Positions 51,882 through 61,107 of a stretch of DNA of 64,000 nt are shown here, in pieces. The notes under the pieces are model-generated. The model saw nothing but the letters and a program-made list of their open reading frames with translations. It was not told the DNA's origin and did not search any database. Position 1 is the stretch's first letter; every line of letters starts with the position of its first letter. Position numbers and translations under genes: made by a program. This DNA is from ZC4RG29 sp964521255 (GTDB taxonomy: Bacteria; Bacteroidota; Bacteroidia; Cytophagales; Cyclobacteriaceae): the NCBI GenBank assembly GCA_964521255.1, contig CAZFRM010000007.1:62001-126000 (forward strand). The letters run 5' to 3'.

Positions 51882-54800
51882 CACCTCTTAAAATTTCTAT
51901 CCAACCGGTAATGGTGTTGTTATCTGCCTCGAGACGGTAGAAATACACGCCATCTGCAGCATCACCACCATCCCAGCTATTCTGGTAATTTTTGGTTGAA
52001 TAAACTTCTGCACCCCAGCGATTTGTAATTATAAGATTGGTGTTGTTCTCAGGAAGATTTCTTATGAAGAAAACATCATTTACTCCATCACCGTTTGGTG
52101 TAAAAATATTTGGAATGAAGATATCTGTATCCAAAGGAACACGGGCAATTAACTCTTTGCTACAGCCATTCTTATCTGTCACAATGACCTCATACCGACC
52201 AGCCGGGATATTCTTATAAACAATTTCATAGTCATTGTTTTGATTCACAGGCACCACATCCGGACCATCTTCATAAGACTGACCTGGCACTGCTGCGGAA
52301 TCAAGACGGATATACGTCCTGTAATCAGGACCTGGTCCGCTGAAGTTAATGATCTGCATCGAACCAGTTAAAATATCAGGGTAAGATTTTTTTGTTTCCC
52401 CTATTGCCGCGAATAACGGAACGGGTACTACATAATCTACCAATTCTGAAGTTAACAAGCAGAATGTAGATTGTACCTGAATAATTTGAATCTGATACTC
52501 CCCCGGAGATTGTAAAAACACATGCGTTGCATAATCAATAAAATAACTACGCGTTGGTGGTATCGACGCAACGGCAATGTTATCCACCATTACATTTGTG
52601 AACTTTTTGTATACGTGTATTTCAATAGGGATTCCCGGTTCACCCGTGATATTCGTAATTGAAATGGAAAGCTCGTTACCCGAGCATATGGGTTCTATAT
52701 CAAAATTTATAGCGTATGCACCCTGTATCACAATCGGCGCAGTCCGCGTAGGACAAGAAGCACCACCCGAGCGGATGTAAACGTAATACGTTCCGCGTTC
52801 AAGACCAGTATAAGAAACTGAAGGTGCATTGTAAGTATTATATTCTAAATCATCAGGTTCGTTGAACTGATCCGTGCTTAAGGCAACTTCAAACACACCT
52901 GCATCAATAATTCCAAGGGTAATTGACCCGCTTCTTCCGTTGTTGGTACAATCCGCATTTTCTGCAATCACATTATGATTTACAAATCCAGGGAAAGTAA
53001 CATCAATAGTAAAGTCTTTTGTACAACCAATGTTGTCTCTAACGGTAAGGGTATACGAACCTCCGTCAAGATTGATGAAAGGTCCCGGGCCAAAGGTTCC
53101 ACCGTTCAGGGAATATTCGTAGCCTGATCCACTTCCTCCCGATGTGGAAGTTACCGTTATGGCACCATCAGCACCTGCACAAGTAGCCTCGTCAATATCA
53201 AATGTCGCCAAAATCTCAGGGTTAACACTGTTAATGGTAACCGATACTTCAGCGGGGCACAGATCGGTATTATCATCTCTGACAAGTATAGGGTACGTTC
53301 CGCTGGATGGCAGATCACCTATTGTACCACCGGAAAGAACAGGTATCCAGGTAGCGCCATCAAGCGAATATTCATAAGGGGAATTTCCGCCGGTAATGTT
53401 AAGCGTCACCATTCCCGTTGCTGCGCCAAAACACACAGCATCGACCGGGTTGGAAGCAGTTGCCTGAACTGTTGTTGATATGGGTAAAGAGTAAGGTAAT
53501 GTACAGACATTACCTGCATTGTCTTGTATTCGATAGTAGTAATTAGCCGGCGACAAATTTTCAAATTCAAAGAGAGGTCCGGGACCGGGAATGGCCTGAT
53601 TGAAGCCAGCAGAATCCGTTAAAGTAACTATATAGTTTGGTGTTCCACCAGTTACACTCAATGTTATAGTTCCGTCATCCTGATTTGAACAGGAAGGCCG
53701 TGAATCTGCAATTGTTACCGTAAAGACATTACAATTCAATCCACCTCCTCCACAAGCAAGGTCGCCTGGAGGTCGTATAGAAACGGTTGGTGTTGCCGTC
53801 AATTGAGCTGAGCAACTTCCACCGGTGGCAAGTACATTGAAAGTAGTATTGGCCGCCAGTGCCCCCGTGGGTAAATTAATATTTCCACCGGTTCCGGCAA
53901 CAGCAGCGCCTACTAACGTGGTTCCTACTCTTAGCTGATAGGAAACTCCCGCTTCAGAAGCTTCTACAATAATAGTAGAAGATGAACCTGAACAAATCAA
54001 ACCCGGATTAGCGGTTACATTAAGCGTTATATCAGGTGAAGGATTTACCGTTACGGTTTCTTTATCGGTTAATTCGATCGAACATGTTCCGTTGCTTGCT
54101 AATACATTGAACACGGTTGTTGCTGATAAATTACCCGTTGGTAAATTAATGGTTCCACCATTACCAGCGACAGGTAATCCAATGAGTGAATCATCTGAAT
54201 CTAATCTCAATTGATAATTAACGCCGGATTCGGATAAAGCTATCTGAACAAATGTAGAACTACCCTCACAGATTGTTGCAGGAGAAGCACTCGTAACAAG
54301 TGTTGCATCTACTGAACCAGCGACGGTTACAGTTACTGTAGATGTCATTTCAACCGGCGAACAAGTGGTGCCACTCGTTGCCAGTACATTGAAGGTTGTT
54401 GTGGCGTTAAGCACATCCGTAGGAAGAACGATCGTTCCACCTGTGCCTGCTACCGGAGTTAAGACATCAGTATCGGTGGCGTCGTCACGAAGCTGGTAGG
54501 AAACTCCCAATTCAGAATTTTGAATTTGTATTCCACTCACTCCACCTATACACAATGGATTTATTGTAGCCGAAAGCGTTAATCCAGGATTAGGATTGAC
54601 CTCAACATTGATTGTGACAAGATTAACAAGCTCTATTGAACAGGTGCCATTGTTGGCAAGTATGTTAAAGGTAGTTGTCTGACTTAAATTACCCGTGGGG
54701 ATATCAAGATCTCCACCATTACCCGCTTGAGGAGTACCAATATTTACATCACCCGCATCATTACGGAGTTGATAATTTACGCCAAGCTCAGATCCGGAAA

Positions 54801-57800
54801 TACGAATGGATGTTCCTGTACCTTCACAAATAGTGTCATCCAGTGATACGACAGCTAATGAAGCATCCACAACTCCTGTCACATTTATGGTAACCAAAGT
54901 TGCCAATTCAATTGGGGTACACGCACCCCCGGTGGTTACAAGTACATTGAAAACAGTTGTTTTTGTCAGGGGCCCGGTTGGTAAGGATATTGTTCCTCCC
55001 GTACCGGCTACTGGTGTTCCGGTGTTAATGTTGCCATCATCATCTCTGAGTTGATAATTGGCACCGAGTTGTGAATTAGCAACAAGAATTTCGCTGGATC
55101 CGCCAACGCAAACGGGATCAAGGGTTACTGAAACCGGAAGATTTGGATCAGGTCCCGGCTGAACATTCACTGTTACAAGTGTTGTCAATTCAACTGAACA
55201 TGTACCATTAGAGGCGAGCACATTGAAAGTCGTCGCAGATGTAAGTGCACCTGTAGGTATATCAAGGTTTCCGCCATTGCCTGGCTGAGGCCCCCCAATG
55301 TTTACATCACTCGTGTCATTTCGAAGTTGATAGAGAACTCCCGTTTCTGAATTTGCTATACGGATGGAAGTAGATCCACCTGCACAAATCGGAGTAGCTA
55401 ATGCACTTACTGTGAGGTCTGCATCTATATTTCCGGTTACAGTAACGGTTGCTTTATTCGTCAATTCAACGGAAGTACATCCGGTTAGCGAAGCTAAAAT
55501 ATTAAAGGTGGTTGTTGCACCCAATGCACCGGTTGAAAGAGCGATCGTTCCACCGTTCCCCACTACAGGAGACTGAACAGGAGAATCATCCGTGTCATTT
55601 CTTAACTGGTAAGTTACACCTACTTCGGAATTCTCAATTATCACTGTGGTTGAACCGCCAACACATAACGGCGACAATGTAACATCGACTGGTAAACTTG
55701 CATCCGGGCCGCTTATGATTGTAATCTCTACATCATCTGAAACAGCTACACAAGGGCCCGCCGGGTCATTCGTAGTCAATGTTAATATCACACTTCCTGC
55801 AGCGATATCCGCCAGGCCCGGTGTATAATTTGGCGTCAATGAAAGAACGTTAGTAAACGTTCCATCACCTGCGGTTGTCCATATTGAGCTTGTAGCTCCG
55901 CCTCCACGTGTTCCATTTAATGTAACAAATCCTCCTGCACATGCATTTGCGTCGGTACCTGCATCTACAGTAGCCTCTGCATTGATAGTGATTATTACGT
56001 TACTTGCTGCCACAGGACAAGCTCCTGCGGGATCATCTGTTGTAAGAGTAAGCGTTACACTTCCTGCTGTAAGATCATTTGCTCCGGGCGTATAAATTGC
56101 ATTTAATAAACTTGCATCACTGAACGTTCCATCACCTGATGTAGTCCATGTTGAACTCGCAGCACTGCCGCCAATCGCGCCTGCTAACGTCACTGTACTG
56201 CCAGCGCATATTGTCTGCGGTGTTCCTGCATCGGCTGTCGCTGCAGGTTCTATTGTAATGATTACATTATCTGCTGCCGCTACACAAGTACCTCCCGGAT
56301 CATTCGTCGTCAATGTCAGTGTTACAGTTCCTGCTGTCAGATCAGCGGCACCCGGTGTATAAACTGCATTTAATAAACTCGCATTATTGAACGTTCCGTC
56401 GCCTGATGTAGTCCACGTTGAACTTGTTGCGCTGCCACCAATCACTCCCGCTAATGTTACCGTGCTTCCAGAACATATTGCCTGTGGAAGTCCCGCATCT
56501 GCCGTTGCCTCTGTGTTGATAGTGACTATCACAGTATCAACCGCTGCCGGACATGCGCCTGCAGGATCATTCGTGGTAAGCGTAAGAGTTACTGTACCTG
56601 CTGTTAAATCAGCGGCACCTGGCGTATAAACTGCATTTAATAAACTCGCATCACTGAACGTTCCATTTCCGGAGGTCGTCCATGTTGCACTTGTCGCACT
56701 GCCGCCAATTACACCGGCTAATGTTACTGTGCTACCGGCACATATCGTCTGAGCCGGACCTGCATCAACAGTCGCTGCAGGTTCTATCGTAATTATTACA
56801 TTATCGGTTGCTGCAACACAAGGGCCCGCAGGATCATTCGTTGTCAATGTCAGTGTTACTGTTCCTGCCGTCAGATCATTGGCACCAGGGGTATAGACTG
56901 CATTTAATAAACTCGCATTACTGAACGTCCCATCGCCAGAAGTCGTCCATGTTGCACTTGTCGCACTGCCACCGATCACACCGGCCAGCGTTACCGTACT
57001 TCCAGAACATATCGTCTGCGCCGGGCCTGCATCCACAGTAGCCTCTGCGTTAATAGTGATTACCACAGTATCAACCGCCGCAGGACATGCGCCTGCAGGA
57101 TCATTGGTGGTAAGCGTAAGCGTTACGGTGCCTGCTATTGAATCATTTGCTCCGGGCGTATAGACTGCATTTAATAAACTTGCATCACTGAACGTTCCAT
57201 CACCTGATGTAGTCCACGTTGAACTCGTAGCACTGCCACCGATCACGCCGGCTAATGTTACTGTGCTGCCAGCGCATATTGTCTGCGGTGTTCCTGCATC
57301 AACTGTCGCTGCAGGTTCTATTGTAATTACAACATTATCTGTTGCTTCAACACAAGGGCCTGCAGGATCATTCGTCGTCAATGTCAGTGTTACTGTGCCT
57401 GCTGTTAAATCAGCGGCACCCGGTGTATAAACTGCATTCAATAAACTTGCATTGCTGAATGTTCCATCGCCTGATGTAGTCCACGTTGAACTTGTTGCGC
57501 TGCCACCAATCACTCCCGCTAATGTTACCGTGCTTCCAGAACATATTGCCTGTGGAAGTCCCGCATCTGCTGTTGCCTCTGCGTTAATAGTGATTACCAC
57601 AGTATCAACCGCTTCCGGACATGCACCTGCAGGATCATTTGTTGTAAGCGTAAGGGTTACTGTGCCCGCTGTTAAATCAGCAGCACCCGGTGTATAAATT
57701 GCATTTAATAAACCTGCATCACTGAACGTTCCATCACCTGATGTAGTCCACGTTGAACTCGTAGCACTGCCACCGATCACGCCGGCTAATGTTACTGTGC

Positions 57801-59790
57801 TGCCAGCGCATATTGTCTGCGGTGTTCCTGCATCAACTGTCGCTGCAGGTTCTATTGTAATTACAACATTATCTGTTGCTTCAACACAAGGGCCTGCAGG
57901 ATCATTCGTCGTCAATGTCAGTGTTACTGTGCCTGCTGTTAAATCAGCGGCACCCGGTGTATAAACTGCATTCAATAAACTTGCATTGCTGAATGTTCCA
58001 TCGCCTGATGTAGTCCACGTTGAACTTGTTGCGCTGCCACCAATCACTCCCGCTAATGTTACCGTGCTTCCAGAACATATTGCCTGTGGAAGTCCCGCAT
58101 CTGCTGTTGCCTCTGCGTTGATAGTGATTACCACAGTATCTACCGCTTCAGGACATTCACCTGCAGGATCATTTGTTGTAAGCGTAAGGGTTACTGTACC
58201 TGCTGTTAAATCAGCGGCACCTGGTGTATAAACTGCATCTAATAAACTCGCGTCACTGAACGTTCCATTTCCGGAAGTCGTCCACGTTGCACTTGTCGCG
58301 CTGCCGCCAATTACACCGGCTAATGTTACTGTGCTACTGGCACATATCGTCTGAGCCGGCCCTGCATCAACTGTCGCTGCAGGTTCTACAGTAATCTGAA
58401 CATCATCGCTAACCGCGAGACAAGGACCCTCTGGATCGTTTGTAGTTAACCGCAATATATAGCTACCTGCTACCGTGGCCGTAAAAGTTACTGTTGCCGG
58501 TGTTGCAGTCTGTGCTGTGCTGCTTAAAGCACCATTGCCACCAACAGGTTGGCTGAATATACTCCACGCTCCTGTTGTCGCTGAACCTCCTACACTTGAA
58601 CCTACTAATGTGTATGTTGTGCCTGAACACATCGGTGAATCGGTTCCTGCGCTTGCTGTTGCCAATGGATTGACAATGACCTGAACAGGGTCACCAAGAA
58701 CTGTTGCATTACAACTATTATTATCCTGTAAACTTAAGACCTGATATGTTCCCGCAGGTGCATTTGTTATCGTGAAGGTATTTGTGGGATGATTGACAAT
58801 TGGAAAATTCGTTGTGCCATCCGTATAAGTAAAATCAAATGGAGGAGTACCTGTAAATTGAAAAGTGACATTCGGTAATACATCACCAGCACAGACTGTT
58901 CCACCACCTGTCAGATTTGATACCGTAGGTAATGGGACTATGTTCACAATTACAACTCCATTCATGTCGATCGGTGTACAGATTCCATTGGATGCAGTTA
59001 TCTTAAAGTTATTTCCATTTGAAAAACTCCCCCATGGAATTGTAAATGAAATTGGAGCCCCGGTTCCAATCTGGGTAAGGCCGGTAGTGGTTATGTTGTT
59101 ACGAAATACTTCGTATGTCGCCCCTACTTCTGAACCATCTAGCGATAAAACCCAATCAGAGCCATTACAAACCAGAAGGGGTGAGAGTGTCGCTATATTA
59201 AAAACTGCCGGAGAAGGATCAGTAATGATAATGGGAGTTAATGTTTCAATGCAATTGGTATTGTTATCTGAAATTGTCACTGAATAGCTTCCTCCAGGAA
59301 CTCCTGAAATATCTTCTGTAGTAGCTGTAAATCCATTAGGGCCTTCCCATGAAAACGTATAGTTCGGAGCACCAGACCCACCTGACGGTGTAATATCTAT
59401 TGTGCCATTGGGTACTGTACAACTTGAATTGTTAGTAACGTTGTCTACACTTGCTGTTAATACAGCGAGATAAGAATTGATCGTAACATTTATATTTTCA
59501 AAATCAACATCATCTTGAACGACAACATTATAAATACCAGGTCCCAATCCAGTTATAGAAACAGGGACACCAACAGATGCAGGAATTGGTCCACCGAAAG
59601 CCGGACCAAAATAGAAAATATCGGCTGTACCACTTGCAGAAGTTACTGTTACTTCAAACGATCCATTAGGGAAGCCTTCACAAGCACCCTTTATGTTATT
59701 AACAGTAAAGACCGGCTTTTGTCCATAGGTCTCAAAAGAAAAAAGGATGGCTCCGAATAATAAAAGTTTAAAAAGTCCCTTTGTAAACAT
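51871..59790 (-). CDS. Giant repeat adhesin with type B T9SS sorting domain (2639 aa)
   Basis: The protein has a signal peptide (MFTKGLFKLLLFGAILFSFETYG) and an Ig/SprB-like N-terminal region. It then has eleven units of about 89 residues beginning ATVDAG-x-x-Q-x-IC(A/S)GSTVTLAG and ending TTNDPAG-x-C...VVITI, followed by seven units of about 92 residues containing 'LC(V/I)GGS ... YQLR(N/D)D ... TTFNVLA'. Three SprB-like repeats follow, and a C-terminal 'gliding motility-associated' domain (FIPNIFTPNGDGVNDVFFI ... NRWGAEVY ... WDGGDAADGVYFYRL). It is expected on the cell surface via T9SS as an adhesin. At DNA level the 89-residue units are 267 bp and partly near identical. Confidence 0.95.
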   Translation of the reverse strand: MFTKGLFKLLLFGAILFSFETYGQKPVFTVNNIKGACEGFPNGSFEVTVTSASGTADIFYFGPAFGGPIPASVGVPVSITGLGPGIYNVVVQDDVDFENINVTINSYLAVLTASVDNVTNNSSCTVPNGTIDITPSGGSGAPNYTFSWEGPNGFTATTEDISGVPGGSYSVTISDNNTNCIETLTPIIITDPSPAVFNIATLSPLLVCNGSDWVLSLDGSEVGATYEVFRNNITTTGLTQIGTGAPISFTIPWGSFSNGNNFKITASNGICTPIDMNGVVIVNIVPLPTVSNLTGGGTVCAGDVLPNVTFQFTGTPPFDFTYTDGTTNFPIVNHPTNTFTITNAPAGTYQVLSLQDNNSCNATVLGDPVQVIVNPLATASAGTDSPMCSGTTYTLVGSSVGGSATTGAWSIFSQPVGGNGALSSTAQTATPATVTFTATVAGSYILRLTTNDPEGPCLAVSDDVQITVEPAATVDAGPAQTICASSTVTLAGVIGGSATSATWTTSGNGTFSDASLLDAVYTPGAADLTAGTVTLTLTTNDPAGECPEAVDTVVITINAEATADAGLPQAICSGSTVTLAGVIGGSATSSTWTTSGDGTFSNASLLNAVYTPGAADLTAGTVTLTLTTNDPAGPCVEATDNVVITIEPAATVDAGTPQTICAGSTVTLAGVIGGSATSSTWTTSGDGTFSDAGLLNAIYTPGAADLTAGTVTLTLTTNDPAGACPEAVDTVVITINAEATADAGLPQAICSGSTVTLAGVIGGSATSSTWTTSGDGTFSNASLLNAVYTPGAADLTAGTVTLTLTTNDPAGPCVEATDNVVITIEPAATVDAGTPQTICAGSTVTLAGVIGGSATSSTWTTSGDGTFSDASLLNAVYTPGANDSIAGTVTLTLTTNDPAGACPAAVDTVVITINAEATVDAGPAQTICSGSTVTLAGVIGGSATSATWTTSGDGTFSNASLLNAVYTPGANDLTAGTVTLTLTTNDPAGPCVAATDNVIITIEPAATVDAGPAQTICAGSTVTLAGVIGGSATSATWTTSGNGTFSDASLLNAVYTPGAADLTAGTVTLTLTTNDPAGACPAAVDTVIVTINTEATADAGLPQAICSGSTVTLAGVIGGSATSSTWTTSGDGTFNNASLLNAVYTPGAADLTAGTVTLTLTTNDPGGTCVAAADNVIITIEPAATADAGTPQTICAGSTVTLAGAIGGSAASSTWTTSGDGTFSDASLLNAIYTPGANDLTAGSVTLTLTTDDPAGACPVAASNVIITINAEATVDAGTDANACAGGFVTLNGTRGGGATSSIWTTAGDGTFTNVLSLTPNYTPGLADIAAGSVILTLTTNDPAGPCVAVSDDVEITIISGPDASLPVDVTLSPLCVGGSTTVIIENSEVGVTYQLRNDTDDSPVQSPVVGNGGTIALSTGALGATTTFNILASLTGCTSVELTNKATVTVTGNIDADLTVSALATPICAGGSTSIRIANSETGVLYQLRNDTSDVNIGGPQPGNGGNLDIPTGALTSATTFNVLASNGTCSVELTTLVTVNVQPGPDPNLPVSVTLDPVCVGGSSEILVANSQLGANYQLRDDDGNINTGTPVAGTGGTISLPTGPLTKTTVFNVLVTTGGACTPIELATLVTINVTGVVDASLAVVSLDDTICEGTGTSIRISGSELGVNYQLRNDAGDVNIGTPQAGNGGDLDIPTGNLSQTTTFNILANNGTCSIELVNLVTINVEVNPNPGLTLSATINPLCIGGVSGIQIQNSELGVSYQLRDDATDTDVLTPVAGTGGTIVLPTDVLNATTTFNVLATSGTTCSPVEMTSTVTVTVAGSVDATLVTSASPATICEGSSTFVQIALSESGVNYQLRLDSDDSLIGLPVAGNGGTINLPTGNLSATTVFNVLASNGTCSIELTDKETVTVNPSPDITLNVTANPGLICSGSSSTIIVEASEAGVSYQLRVGTTLVGAAVAGTGGNINLPTGALAANTTFNVLATGGSCSAQLTATPTVSIRPPGDLACGGGGLNCNVFTVTIADSRPSCSNQDDGTITLSVTGGTPNYIVTLTDSAGFNQAIPGPGPLFEFENLSPANYYYRIQDNAGNVCTLPYSLPISTTVQATASNPVDAVCFGAATGMVTLNITGGNSPYEYSLDGATWIPVLSGGTIGDLPSSGTYPILVRDDNTDLCPAEVSVTINSVNPEILATFDIDEATCAGADGAITVTSTSGGSGSGYEYSLNGGTFGPGPFINLDGGSYTLTVRDNIGCTKDFTIDVTFPGFVNHNVIAENADCTNNGRSGSITLGIIDAGVFEVALSTDQFNEPDDLEYNTYNAPSVSYTGLERGTYYVYIRSGGASCPTRTAPIVIQGAYAINFDIEPICSGNELSISITNITGEPGIPIEIHVYKKFTNVMVDNIAVASIPPTRSYFIDYATHVFLQSPGEYQIQIIQVQSTFCLLTSELVDYVVPVPLFAAIGETKKSYPDILTGSMQIINFSGPGPDYRTYIRLDSAAVPGQSYEDGPDVVPVNQNNDYEIVYKNIPAGRYEVIVTDKNGCSKELIARVPLDTDIFIPNIFTPNGDGVNDVFFIRNLPENNTNLIITNRWGAEVYSTKNYQNSWDGGDAADGVYFYRLEADNNTITGWIEILRGVKP
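57183..58120. repeat. 534-bp tandem duplication in the adhesin gene
   Basis: Bases from about 57183 to 57586 recur, by direct reading, as 57717-58120 with no difference noticed, an offset of 534 = 2 x 267 bp. Outside this core the units diverge by scattered substitutions, mostly silent. This shows a recent two-unit duplication in a region that may vary in copy number among cells or be wrongly collapsed in assembly. Confidence 0.85.
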
Positions 59791-59797
59791 GCATCAT

Positions 59798-60127
59798 TTA
59801 GTTGATGGTAACATTTATTGATACTGGGCAGATGTCGCTTCCCTCCTCCTTAGGCGAAACAACTATCAAATATTTGCCTTTTTCAAGATCCTTTATTACA
59901 AAATCAGAAAGGCCCAATCGGTTATTCCGTCTTGGACCAAAAAGGTTGATGGATAACTCTTTGCCCGAATTTCCGGTTACGTCCAGTTCAACTACGCCAT
60001 TACCTTGACCATTCGTTGTATGGGTAATTTTTGTTTTCACCATGATCGTCTTACATTGACTGAACGCGTTAAAAGTGATAAACCACAAGAAGAATAATGT
60101 GATTAAGAGTGGCTTAGGAATTCTCAT
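59798..60127 (-). CDS. Small secreted protein, companion of the giant adhesin
   Basis: This 109-residue protein has a signal peptide (MRIPKPLLITLFFLWFITFNAFS). The mature part 'GNGVVELDVTGNSGKELSINLFGPRRN ... IKDLEKGKYLIVVSPKEEGSDICPVSINVTIN' resembles a single SprB/Ig-like domain, like the first domain of the giant protein, which also closes with INVTIN. There is a 7-base gap between the stop and the adhesin start, so both must be co-transcribed. It has no T9SS domain of its own. It may help fold or cap the adhesin; this is speculative. Confidence 0.65.
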   Translation of the reverse strand: MRIPKPLLITLFFLWFITFNAFSQCKTIMVKTKITHTTNGQGNGVVELDVTGNSGKELSINLFGPRRNNRLGLSDFVIKDLEKGKYLIVVSPKEEGSDICPVSINVTIN

Positions 60128-60287
60128 CTCAAGTGCCTGATTAAAAAATTATACAATTATAAATAACCTTTAAAAAATTATTGTAACCATGGTCCTAATA
60201 GCAAAGGTTATGGTTGCAATATTATGGGTTAAAAGATCATTATTTCAAAAAAATCACCTTCTAATAGGTGTTTTAAAGTTTAAAAAG

Positions 60288-60854
60288 TCAAAATCTTCTG
60301 TTCAAAATCTCACTCAATACAACAGCTTTCTTAAATCCCGAGGGTGTTCTCAGCTCCTTCACATATTCATCCAGCAAGGTATTTCGCCGGGTTATTGAGA
60401 ACTCCTTAAATCTTGAATAGTCAATCTCCTTTTTTTCTTTATAAAGCGTTTCCTCCAGTGATGGCCGTAAAAATGCCTCTTTCTTCGCTTTTTCGTAGAT
60501 ATCAAAGGTCCTATCCTGTTTCTCGTATTCGTAATTTACATCTTCAAGCTCCTCGGCCTCTTCATTAAGGTCATCATCATAATCGACAAAAGAGGGTTCG
60601 GGCTTCGGCGTTACCTTTTGAACGGGCCTCAAAACAGGCTGAGCCTTCGGTTTGGGCTGCCTGGATTCCGTTATTTCCCTCAATAATTCTTCAAATGTAA
60701 GTTGTTTGGGAATTTCACCCTCATTTGAAGGAGTCTCAACATCAGTTTCTCCTGGCTGCCCCTGTGGAGCTTGTTCTTTGCCCTTTTTAAGCGCTCTGCT
60801 AATCACATAAATGACTGCAATAATGATGTATAGCCAGAACTGAAAATTGTCCAT
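60288..60854 (-). CDS. Membrane-anchored hypothetical protein
   Basis: The 188-residue product has a short N-terminal membrane helix (FWLYIIIAVIYVISRAL) and a long charged cytoplasmic-like tail. The tail has 'PKQLTFEELLREITE' and an acidic stretch (YDDDLNEEAEELEDVNYEYEKQ), and ends 'GFKKAVVLSEILNRRF', a motif seen in a common Bacteroidota family of one-pass proteins. It is divergent from smc. Function is unknown; being next to smc in many genomes cannot be checked here. Confidence 0.6.
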   Translation of the reverse strand: MDNFQFWLYIIIAVIYVISRALKKGKEQAPQGQPGETDVETPSNEGEIPKQLTFEELLREITESRQPKPKAQPVLRPVQKVTPKPEPSFVDYDDDLNEEAEELEDVNYEYEKQDRTFDIYEKAKKEAFLRPSLEETLYKEKKEIDYSRFKEFSITRRNTLLDEYVKELRTPSGFKKAVVLSEILNRRF

Positions 60855-60946
60855 GAAAACAAATATATCAAAAAATGTTTTAAATCCTCATTTTGGTATT
60901 CTAAAGCGCACGAAATCAGCACACTGTAAATGGGAAACTTTTTATT

Positions 60947-60977
60947 TTGAATTGAGCAAATGAGTAGTTTATCTTTG
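60947..60977 (+). promoter_or_regulatory. Probable smc promoter
   Basis: TTG at 60947-60949, a 20-base spacer and TATCTTTG at 60970-60977 fit the Bacteroidota promoter form. The ATG of smc is 131 bases downstream at 61108. The intervening leader contains a hairpin GCCGAC / GTCGGC (60977-60996) overlapping the -7 box, so it is close to the expected transcription start. Confidence 0.55.
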
Positions 60978-61107
60978 CCGACCCTACATAGTCGGCAGAA
61001 GGATGTTGGTGCCTGGAATAACCTCTCACCCGCTCTCGTTTTAATAGTTGAAATCTGTCGACTTTGGTTCCGGGCTTTTTTAAACGTCAACCACTACATT
61101 GTAAAAC

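Noticed and set aside
54806..58684. Several 60-80 residue plus-strand frames with 'NVTVLPEHIACGSPASAVASA' type sequence
   Set aside because: They are antisense shadows of the 267-bp adhesin repeats and recur with the same period.
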